Source: Fundidesulfovibrio terrae (lineage in GTDB: Bacteria; Desulfobacterota; Desulfovibrionia; Desulfovibrionales; Desulfovibrionaceae). Taken from it: a stretch of DNA of 64,000 nt. The number at the start of each line of letters is the position of its first letter. The stretch's first letter is position 1. The notes under the pieces are model-generated. The model was not told where the DNA came from, did no database searches, and was given only the letters and a program-made list of their open reading frames with translations. The stretch lies in the NCBI RefSeq assembly GCF_022808915.1, contig NZ_JAKZFS010000001.1, positions 1 to 64,000 on the forward strand. Reading direction: 5' to 3'. Position numbers and translations under genes: made by a program. This document shows, in pieces, positions 58,099 through 64,000 of the stretch.

Positions 58099-58149
58099 CC
58101 TCCAAGGCTGGTTTCCCGACGCACCGGCGAGGGCGTCACGGTCTCGGGC

Positions 58150-58323
58150 GGAAGGTTCTTCCTAATGCCTTTCAATAAAAAACAAGTATATCTTGATTGC
58201 TGTTTTTGTAGAGGGGGTGCTTTTGTTCGTTAACGAGTGAAGTAGCTAATTTTATTTTGTTAATTAAGGACGAGTTGACCGTCCGGGAGGAACAGTTGGA
58301 ACGCTCCCGAGCCGGTGCGGTCC
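58150..58323. other. AT-rich gap between BMP gene and dnaA, possible origin-linked region
   Basis: A strikingly AT-rich stretch (about 58165-58270, with TTTTATTTTGTTAATTAAGG) in a GC-rich context, between the 3' ends of the BMP gene and dnaA. AT-rich DNA beside dnaA is the usual setting of an origin unwinding element. I found no TTATNCACA-type DnaA box, so an origin cannot be called. Confidence 0.35.
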
Positions 58324-59721
58324 TTATGAGCCGCCTTGTCGGCAGCTTTTGCGCAAAGCGTGCACCAAATCTTTCGTATCGTTGCTATCCTGCTGCAATT
58401 TTTTGATCTTTTTGACGGCGTGCAGCACCGTGGAGTGGTCCTTCCCGCCGAAGAGCTTGCCCAGGGCCGGGTAGGACAGCCCCAGCTCCTCGCGGCACAG
58501 CAGCATGGCCACCTGCCTGGCCAGGACGATGTCCTTGGTGCGCTTGGAGCCCAGGATGGTCTTGGCGTCCAGGTTGAAGCGCCTGCCCACCTGCTCCAGG
58601 ATGACCGTGGGCGTGGTCCGGGCGGTCTGCTCGTCCAGGCTGCGGCCCATGATGTTCTCGAAGATGGCCTCGGAGATGTCTCTTTTGAGAAGCTCCCGGA
58701 ATGCCTGGAATTTCACCATGAGGCCGTGCAGTCCCCGGAAATCGTGGTGGCGCTGGGCCAGGGTGAGCATCTGGGACTTGCTGAGGGCTATCTTCTTGCG
58801 CTGGCAGTGGTCCTGCACGTACTTCAGGCGCACGTCCAGGTCCGGCTTGGAGAGCTGCACCATGAGCCCGCCGTCCAGCCGTGTCTTGAGGTCCAGCGGT
58901 ATCCCCTCGCACGAGGCCAGCGGCACGGCCGTGGAAAAGGCCATCTGGCGCTTGGAGTCCAGAAACGCGTTGAACAGGATAAGGACCTCCCGGGCCATGT
59001 TCGGATAGTCGCCCAGGCGGTGCAGGTCGTCCAGGAAGAAGCAGCTGTAGCCCGTGAGGTGCGTGCGCACCGCAATGGGGGAATCCTGCGGCCCGGCCTC
59101 GTAGAGCTCGGCCAAGTCGTCCAGGGTGCCCAGGAAGATGAAGTTCTTGTCCAGCTGCTTGCTGATTTCGTTGGCCATGCAGCGCAGAAGGTGCGTCTTG
59201 CCCGTGCCCGGATCTCCCTGGATCACCAGGGGGTTGAACTTCACCTCGCGGCTTTTGGCCACCTCCCGGGCCGAGGCCAGGGGGAAGAGGTTCTTTTGGT
59301 TGGTGAAGAACTGCTCGAAGGTGAACTCGTGGCCGAAGGGGAAGTCGATGCTGGCCGCCGAAAAGGCCGGCTGGGAGGGCTGGGCCCCGGCCGTGGCGCC
59401 CTCCCGGTTGCGGTAACGCAGCACGTAGCCCGGCCCCAGGTAGAGGCTCACCTGCTTCTCGAAATGATCCTTGACCTGGGAATCGAACCACTGCCCGAAA
59501 TAGGCGTGCGGAAACTCCACCACGATCTCCAGGGAGTCGGGAAGGGGGTGCAGATCCAGCGGATCGAACCAGCGGGCCAGGTCCGATTCCGGGGTGATCT
59601 GGGCGAGGTGGCGGCGAAGTTGTTCCTTGAGCACGTCGGTGATGCGAACGCTCGACTTGGGATGGAGGAGGCTAGTCCAAAACCCGCCGGTGTTCAACAG
59701 CCCCGGGGGTCGTATTGCCAA
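58324..59721 (-). CDS. dnaA: Chromosomal replication initiator DnaA
   Basis: The frame gives 465 residues from a TTG at 59721; a shorter start (for example a GTG at codon 30) is possible, and no ribosome site settles it. Domain I is near 27-110. The AAA+ core shows Walker A GDPGTGKT (169-176), Walker B CFFLDDLHRL, and domain IV the DnaA signature FGGKDHSTVLHA. It initiates replication at oriC. Separation from dnaN by the sensor kinase and BMP genes is unusual compared with the classic dnaA-dnaN order. Confidence 0.94.
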   Translation of the reverse strand: MAIRPPGLLNTGGFWTSLLHPKSSVRITDVLKEQLRRHLAQITPESDLARWFDPLDLHPLPDSLEIVVEFPHAYFGQWFDSQVKDHFEKQVSLYLGPGYVLRYRNREGATAGAQPSQPAFSAASIDFPFGHEFTFEQFFTNQKNLFPLASAREVAKSREVKFNPLVIQGDPGTGKTHLLRCMANEISKQLDKNFIFLGTLDDLAELYEAGPQDSPIAVRTHLTGYSCFFLDDLHRLGDYPNMAREVLILFNAFLDSKRQMAFSTAVPLASCEGIPLDLKTRLDGGLMVQLSKPDLDVRLKYVQDHCQRKKIALSKSQMLTLAQRHHDFRGLHGLMVKFQAFRELLKRDISEAIFENIMGRSLDEQTARTTPTVILEQVGRRFNLDAKTILGSKRTKDIVLARQVAMLLCREELGLSYPALGKLFGGKDHSTVLHAVKKIKKLQQDSNDTKDLVHALRKSCRQGGS

Positions 59722-59725
59722 TACG
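59711..59725. promoter_or_regulatory. 15-bp palindrome at the dnaA start
   Basis: CGTATTG-C-CAATACG is a perfect inverted repeat in the region between divergent dnaA and the homocysteine biosynthesis gene, spanning the presumed TTG start of dnaA. It could be an operator for either gene. If so, the dnaA start must lie further downstream. Confidence 0.45.
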
Positions 59726-59777
59726 CGTGTTTTTGGCCATGATGCGGGCTCTTTTCTTTCAGGGAGGCTTGAAAGCC

Positions 59778-60941
59778 ATGGCTCAGGTCCACAAGACCAT
59801 CAAGGAAATCAACGAGCGCATCAAGAAAGGCAAGGCCGTCATCCTCACCGCCGAGGAGATGGTCGAGGAAGTCCGCCGCAAGGGCAAGACCGCCGCGGCC
59901 AAGGACGTGGACGTCGTCACCACCGGCACCTTCTCGCCCATGTGCTCCTCGGGCATGCTCTTCAACTTCGGCCAGGAGCCGCCCACCATCAAGGCCTCCC
60001 AGGTGTGGCTGAACGGCGTGCCGGCCTACGCGGGCCTCGCCGCCGTGGACGCCTACCTGGGCTGCACCGAGCCCCGCGAGGACGACCCCTTAAACAAGGT
60101 CTACCCCGGCCGCTTCGCCTACGGCGGCGGACACGTCATCGAGGACCTGCTGCGCGGCAAGGCCGTGCGCCTCAAGGCCACCGCCTACGGCACCGACTGC
60201 TACCCCAGGCGCGAACTGGACAAGTCCGTCACCCTGGCGGACCTCAAATACGCGGAGCTCTTAAACCCCCGCAACTGCTACCAGAGCTACAACGTGGCCG
60301 TCACCACCGGCAGCCGCGTGATCTACACCTACATGGGGCCGCTCAAGCCCGGCATGCGAAACGCCAACTACGCCACCGCCGGGCAGCTCTCGCCCCTCTT
60401 CAACGACCCCTTCCTGCGCACCATCGGCATGGGAACCAAGATCTGGCTCGGCGGCGGCACCGGCTGGGTCATCGGCGCGGGCACCCAGCACAACCCGCGC
60501 CCGGCCCGCAACGAACGCGGCATCCCCCTCACCGCCTCGGGCACTCTCATGCTCAAGGGTGACATGAAGGGCATGAGCTACAAATGGGTGCGCGGCGTTT
60601 CCATCCTGGGCTACGGCTGCTCGCTGGCCGTGGGCGTGGGCATCCCCATCCCCATCCTGGACGAGGACATGGCTTGGTTCACCGGAGTCTCCGACGCCGA
60701 CATCACCATGCCCGTGCGTGACTACGGGCAGGACTATCCCAACGGCATAAACAACGTGCTCGCCCAGCCCACCTTCGAAGAGCTGAAAAGCGGCGAGATC
60801 GACGTCAACGGCCAGAAGATCCGCACCGTGCCCCTGACCAGCTACGCCCTTTCGCTGGAGATCGCCCAGGAGCTGAAGGCCAAGATCGAGAAGGGCGAGT
60901 TCCTGCTGACCGAAGCGCAGGACAGGATTGTTTCGGAGTAA
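59778..60941 (+). CDS. Homocysteine biosynthesis protein (COG1900/DUF39, aspartate-semialdehyde sulfurtransferase type)
   Basis: The protein has 387 residues; AGGGAGG lies ten bases before ATG 59778. The HcyBio domain is clear: TTGTFSPMCSSGMLFNFG with Cys56, GTDCYPRREL with Cys141, and SYNVAVTTGSR. Characterised archaeal members use two such cysteines to turn aspartate semialdehyde and sulfide into homocysteine. That route is known in Desulfovibrio, where sulfide is abundant. Here there is no C-terminal ferredoxin domain, which is often a separate gene. Confidence 0.9.
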   Translation: MAQVHKTIKEINERIKKGKAVILTAEEMVEEVRRKGKTAAAKDVDVVTTGTFSPMCSSGMLFNFGQEPPTIKASQVWLNGVPAYAGLAAVDAYLGCTEPREDDPLNKVYPGRFAYGGGHVIEDLLRGKAVRLKATAYGTDCYPRRELDKSVTLADLKYAELLNPRNCYQSYNVAVTTGSRVIYTYMGPLKPGMRNANYATAGQLSPLFNDPFLRTIGMGTKIWLGGGTGWVIGAGTQHNPRPARNERGIPLTASGTLMLKGDMKGMSYKWVRGVSILGYGCSLAVGVGIPIPILDEDMAWFTGVSDADITMPVRDYGQDYPNGINNVLAQPTFEELKSGEIDVNGQKIRTVPLTSYALSLEIAQELKAKIEKGEFLLTEAQDRIVSE

Positions 60942-60963
60942 GAGTAAGAAAAAGAGTTAAGAT

Positions 60964-61016
60964 GCCTCCGGCGGCCAAAGGGACGAAGTCCCTTTGGAAT
61001 CCCATTTAGCTTCGCG
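60964..61016. repeat. Dispersed intergenic repeat, copy B
   Basis: 53 bases nearly identical to 23752-23803 (GCCTCCGGCGGCCAAAGGGA, then hairpin GGGAC-gaa-GTCCC, then GCTTCGCG). A third, diverged form is near 29091-29163 and a partial one (GCCGGAGGCATCTTGCT) near 61512. It follows the homocysteine gene. Confidence 0.8.
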
Positions 61017-61045
61017 GGATTCGTGAGCGGGCATCGGGAAGATTG

Positions 61046-61128
61046 GAGCGCCCGCCGCCGGAGGAACCGGCGACGGGCGCTCGTTTATTCCGGGGCTGCT
61101 GCCGGAGGACCGGCAGCACCCGCTTTTT
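61046..61128 (+). terminator. Tandem terminator hairpins after homocysteine gene
   Basis: GAGCGCCCG (61046) pairs with CGGGCGCTC (to 61082) around an inner GCCGG/CCGGC stem, followed by GTTTATTC. A second stem, GCTGCCGG-AGGA-CCGGCAGC (near 61098-61117), is followed by CGCTTTTTGA. The two hairpins separate the convergent homocysteine and YciI genes. Confidence 0.7.
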
Positions 61129-61146
61129 GAGGTCAGGACCCTCGGA

Positions 61147-61440
61147 TTACGCCTGCCCCAACAGTGGCGCCAACTCCGGGCAGGTCATGACGGGGTCGAA
61201 TTCCAGGACAGTGTACGCGGCTACGCCCTCGCGCTTGAAAGGGTCGGTTTCCAGAACGGCGTCCAGCTCGTCCCGGCAGCACCCGTGCGCCAGGATCACC
61301 CCGCCCGTGCGCGGGGTGCACGGCCCGGAGGCGATGAACCGCCCCTTGGCGTAATTGTCCCTGAGGAAGACGCGGTGCTCTTCGAGCCAGCGATCCACTT
61401 CCTCGAGCGGCTTCTCGTACGTCAGCGTGATCACAAACAT
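61147..61440 (-). CDS. YciI-family protein
   Basis: The protein has 97 residues with the ferredoxin-like YciI fold: MFVITLTYEKPLEEVDRWLE, HRVFLRDNYAKGRFIASGP (His and Asp of the putative active site) and DPFKREGVAAYTVLEFDPV. Enzymatic roles are known for only a few members (for example dehalogenase-like or lyase steps). It is a single gene. Confidence 0.88.
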   Translation of the reverse strand: MFVITLTYEKPLEEVDRWLEEHRVFLRDNYAKGRFIASGPCTPRTGGVILAHGCCRDELDAVLETDPFKREGVAAYTVLEFDPVMTCPELAPLLGQA

Positions 61441-61530
61441 GAAATCTCCAGTGTTCTTCGTTCCTTGAGCTGTTATCCGGCGTTTTCGGCACGGACGGCG
61501 CCCTCTCTGGCAGCCGGAGGCATCTTGCTC

Positions 61531-61965
61531 TCACATCGCCCGTGAACGGGCCCAGCTCTCCAGATTATTCGCATCCAGCGCGCCTGAAATGGAATCCACT
61601 ACCTTGCCGTTCTTGAACAGGATCAGCGTGGGCACGCTTCGTATGCCCATCTGCCCGGCCAGCACCTGTTCGGTCTCGGTGTTGACCTTGGCGGCGCGGA
61701 TTTCGGGTTCCAGGCGGCGGGCCACTTCCTCGTAGGCGTTGGCCATGCCGCGGCACGGGCCGCACCAGGGGGCCCAGAAATCCACCAGGAGGGGCACGTC
61801 GGTCTCCTGGACGTGTTTGGCGAAGTTGGCCTCGGTCAGGTCAACCGGCCTGCCGGGAAACAGCGATTTCGCGCATTTGCCGCAGGTGGCCTGGAGCTCC
61901 TTGCCGGGGATGACCCGGTTGCGGGTGTGGCAGTGGGGGCAGGTGACTTTTCTGGTGTCGGACAT
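61531..61965 (-). CDS. trxC: Thioredoxin 2 (TrxC type)
   Basis: The protein has 144 residues from ATG 61965. An N-terminal zinc ribbon (Cys9/Cys12 CPHC and Cys28/Cys31 CGKC) is followed by the thioredoxin domain with the W-Cys68-GP-Cys71 active site and cis-Pro SVPTL. TrxC reduces protein disulfides and is linked to oxidative stress in anaerobes and facultative bacteria. Confidence 0.95.
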   Translation of the reverse strand: MSDTRKVTCPHCHTRNRVIPGKELQATCGKCAKSLFPGRPVDLTEANFAKHVQETDVPLLVDFWAPWCGPCRGMANAYEEVARRLEPEIRAAKVNTETEQVLAGQMGIRSVPTLILFKNGKVVDSISGALDANNLESWARSRAM

Positions 61966-62041
61966 GATGAGTCTCCCTGGTTGAATTCGGCGTGAAGACC
62001 TCATAATATTTCTTTTTAAAAGTTTGTCGACAGGAGACGCC

Positions 62042-62866
62042 ATGTTTTTCGTGAACTTGAACCTGCGCAAGGCATTCAAGGATCCTACGGTCCTGGAAGC
62101 GTTTTTCGCGCGCGGTGTGAACCCCGAGCTTGGCCTGGACCCGGTCCTCATGGACATGGTGGACCTGGACTGGCACCGGGCCATGGCGGCGGAACTCAAA
62201 GCCCGTGGGCTCACGCCCGCGCTGCACCTGCCCTTTTTCGACCTCCAGCCGGGCAGCGCGGACAGTCTGGTGTTGGGGGCCTGCCGGGAGAGGCTCTGCC
62301 GGGCCATGGAAGTGGCCATGATTTACGAACCGGCGCACATGATAGGCCACGTAAAGTATGACCATCTGTTATACATGCACACCTATCCCCAGTGGCGCGA
62401 CCGCGCGGTTGTCACCTGGCAGGCCATGATGGACGCCTGGCCGGATCACCCGCCGCTCTACCTGGAGAACACCTTCGAGCCCGATCCGGCCACGGTGGCC
62501 GGGGTGGTGGAGAAGCTCCTGGAGGAGCGCCCCGGCCGGGCCGGGCTGTGTCTGGACGTGGGGCACTGGTACAGCTTTTCGGAGGGCCACAGGCTGGATA
62601 ACCTCGACGCCTGGCTGGACGCCTTCGCGCCGCTTCTCTCCCACCTGCACCTTCACGACAACGACGGCAGCTTCGATCAGCACAAGGGGCTCGGGCAGGG
62701 CGAGATACCCTGGCAGGCGTTCTTCGAGGGGCTTCAGAAGCGGGGGTTGACTCCGTCGGTGACCTTCGAGCCCCACTCCGACGACGCCTTCGAGGCGGCC
62801 ATGGAATTCGTGCGGGGCAGGCCGGAGTGGTTCGAGCCGCTCAACGTGGTTGCGCCGGGAGCTTGA
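62042..62866 (+). CDS. Sugar phosphate isomerase/epimerase-like TIM-barrel protein
   Basis: The protein has 274 residues; AGGAGA precedes ATG 62042. The AP-endonuclease-2/xylose isomerase-like barrel is shown by LHLPFFDLQPGS, LYLENTFEPD, CLDVGHWYSF and HLHLHDNDGSFDQHKGLGQGEIPW, with His and Glu metal ligands. The substrate is not known. It is a single gene ending in a hairpin. Confidence 0.85.
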   Translation: MFFVNLNLRKAFKDPTVLEAFFARGVNPELGLDPVLMDMVDLDWHRAMAAELKARGLTPALHLPFFDLQPGSADSLVLGACRERLCRAMEVAMIYEPAHMIGHVKYDHLLYMHTYPQWRDRAVVTWQAMMDAWPDHPPLYLENTFEPDPATVAGVVEKLLEERPGRAGLCLDVGHWYSFSEGHRLDNLDAWLDAFAPLLSHLHLHDNDGSFDQHKGLGQGEIPWQAFFEGLQKRGLTPSVTFEPHSDDAFEAAMEFVRGRPEWFEPLNVVAPGA

Positions 62867-62877
62867 GCAAGCTCCCG
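62856..62877 (+). terminator. Hairpin at the stop codon of the sugar isomerase-like gene
   Basis: CGGGAGCTT-GAGC-AAGCTCCCG is a perfect 9-bp stem that includes the TGA stop in the stem and loop. The stronger terminator follows at 62908. Confidence 0.5.
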
Positions 62878-62907
62878 GGCCGGGCCGGGAGCGATGAATG
62901 AAGAAAG

Positions 62908-62927
62908 GGCGGACCGGCCGGTCCGCC
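62908..62927. terminator. Bidirectional terminator
   Basis: GGCGGACCGGCCGGTCCGCC is a perfect 20-base palindrome followed by ATTTT on the plus strand. It lies between the convergent sugar isomerase-like and lipoprotein genes. Confidence 0.75.
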
Positions 62928-62956
62928 ATTTTCGTTATCCTGCTGGGAGAACGGGG

Positions 62957-63619
62957 CTACTGGAAGTATTTCTTGTCGTCGTCGGCCGGCTTGCCCTGTC
63001 CGGCCGGAGCCTGCTTGGCCGGTCCGGAGCCGGACCCCGTGAATGACGCGGAATCCTTGCAGTTCTCGTTGGAGGCATTCATGACCGCAGTGAGGTTGCG
63101 CAACGAGAACTTCAGTACGCGGACTTTCTTCTCTATCTCGACCTTGAAGCTGATCATCTGGCCCTTCTGCACCTGGGCGCGGATCGTCTGGTTGGCGAAA
63201 AGCTTCCCGAAATCCACGAACACCTCGGTCTTTCCGGCCTCGCCGGCGTAGTCGTAGGGGACGGTCACCGGCGCTTCGTCGTCGACGCGGACTTCTCCTT
63301 GCAGCTGGTCCGAACGGAACTTGTTGGGGAACGGCTTGTCGTAGTCCTCAAGCCCCATGCTCACCAGGACGTTGGAACAGTTGTTGGAGGGCCTGTAGGC
63401 GAAGAGGAAGTTGGCCTTGGCGCTGTTTTCGGCCTTGGCGCTGGTCTTGGCGGTATGGATGACCACGCCGTTCTTGTCGGAGAAATTCTCGTAGGTCCAG
63501 ACCTGGTAGTGAACGACGACGTTCGGGTCGGGGGAGGCGTTTTTGACGGTCTGGCAGCCCTGCAGAGCGAGGGCGAGCGCAAGGACGAGGGACAGGGCGG
63601 AAGGGATCGATCCACGCAT
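62957..63619 (-). CDS. Hypothetical lipoprotein
   Basis: The protein has 220 residues from ATG 63619, with GGAG upstream. The lipobox ALQGC puts the lipid-bearing Cys at 22. The mature part contains beta-rich stretches (VVHYQVWTYENFSDKNG; TVPYDYAGEAGKTEVFVDF) and a C-terminal Gly/Pro-rich tail. It lies 29 bases after a serine protease gene on the same strand, and a joint envelope role is possible. No family is recognised. Confidence 0.8.
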   Translation of the reverse strand: MRGSIPSALSLVLALALALQGCQTVKNASPDPNVVVHYQVWTYENFSDKNGVVIHTAKTSAKAENSAKANFLFAYRPSNNCSNVLVSMGLEDYDKPFPNKFRSDQLQGEVRVDDEAPVTVPYDYAGEAGKTEVFVDFGKLFANQTIRAQVQKGQMISFKVEIEKKVRVLKFSLRNLTAVMNASNENCKDSASFTGSGSGPAKQAPAGQGKPADDDKKYFQ

Positions 63620-63648
63620 TGGGGAACTCCTGAAACGCACGTGCGGGG

Positions 63649-64000
63649 TTACTGGGGCAGGGCCACCACGAGCACCACGCCGGGCAGGCTCTTTTCCCCG
63701 ATCTCCACGACCTTCATATCCTGGGCGGAGTCGTCGGTGGTGAAGGAAATCTCGTTGATCTCCAGGAACGATTTCACGATGGGCGTGCGGATGGCGAAGT
63801 TGATGTTCTGGGGCACGTCGCCGGTGGCCTTGAGCACGGCCATGGCGTCCAGCTTGGAGACGACCACGCCCACCACATTGCCGGTGGAATCAAGCAACGG
63901 CCCGCCGGAGTTGCCGGGCTGCACGGGGGCGGTGGTCTGCAGCAGGCGCGAGTCGTCGCCCAGTCCCACTGCGGAGCTGACGTTGCCGGTGGTGATGTTG
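63649..64000 (-). CDS. Trypsin-like serine protease, C-terminal part
   Basis: The window edge cuts off the 5' part; 117 residues remain. The catalytic serine motif is PVQPGNSGGPLLD, with ITTGNVSSAVGLGDD before it and VVGVVVSKLDAM after it, as in HtrA-like and other S1C peptidases. No PDZ domain follows, and the tail is about 60 residues. It precedes the lipoprotein gene. The His and Asp residues cannot be checked here. Confidence 0.85.
   Translation of the reverse strand, partial: NITTGNVSSAVGLGDDSRLLQTTAPVQPGNSGGPLLDSTGNVVGVVVSKLDAMAVLKATGDVPQNINFAIRTPIVKSFLEINEISFTTDDSAQDMKVVEIGEKSLPGVVLVVALPQ

Noticed and set aside
58099-58323. Calling this stretch oriC
   Set aside because: AT-rich and next to dnaA, but no DnaA-box-like sequence was seen; position alone is not enough.

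Overview
The window is a GC-rich bacterial chromosome segment. It most likely comes from a sulfate-reducing deltaproteobacterium of the order Desulfovibrionales. That assignment is an inference from the dnaA/dnaN/gyrB/gyrA neighbourhood, a COG1900-type homocysteine biosynthesis gene, the def-fmt-DUF116-rsmB cluster, a probable selenoprotein, and intergenic repeats of a style I associate with Desulfovibrio relatives. No rRNA gene or CRISPR array was seen. Gene order, the parABS locus with a consensus parS site, and the dnaA cluster suggest the segment lies near the chromosomal replication origin.

Positions 1-15088 are accessory DNA built on a tRNA-Glu gene. The left edge holds the end of an IS3-family element and a decayed tyrosine integrase (162-766). 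The last 45 bases of tRNA-Glu are repeated exactly at 837-881 and inside the intact tRNA-Glu at 15011-15055. They bound an integrative element of about 14.2 kb whose integrase (13797-14978) sits next to the tRNA. The decayed integrase sits next to the outer repeat in the same arrangement, so two related elements appear to have integrated in tandem. The cargo comprises an HTH replication-type protein, two paralogous TetR repressors that share an identical 17-bp operator layout, an RND efflux adaptor and permease with a MarR regulator, a DisA/DAC-like protein, a 55-aa membrane peptide flanked by two related long palindromes, and a HAD / small protein / DUF6915-like cassette.

Positions 15105-36790 are mainly plus-strand core genes. 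They include tRNA-Gln, rlpA, an IHF/HU-type protein, a HIT hydrolase, a radical SAM enzyme, an amidohydrolase, pyrB, pyrC, a HD protein with a degenerate nucleotidyltransferase domain, rlmN, a hybrid sensor kinase, a methyltransferase with an in-frame UGA and a SECIS-like hairpin, a Nif11-like peptide, glnS, a methyltransferase, hisS, aspS, def, fmt, a DUF116 protein and rsmB.

Positions 36821-54275 are mostly on the minus strand. One long run reads parA, parS, parB, a heptose kinase, a five-gene Mla-type lipid transport set (STAS, MlaE, MlaF, MlaD, lipoprotein) and small proteins. A second run reads dnaN, gyrB, gyrA, a small ORF, coaBC, an unknown gene and a nucleotide-sugar epimerase. Positions 54609-64000 hold a Cache sensor kinase overlapping a BMP-type binding protein, an AT-rich gap, dnaA, the homocysteine biosynthesis gene, a YciI protein, thioredoxin 2, a sugar isomerase-like protein, a lipoprotein and a truncated serine protease.

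The observations most worth following up are the probable selenocysteine methyltransferase, the tandem tRNA-Glu islands, the twin TetR operators, the DAC-like protein and the palindrome-flanked membrane peptide.
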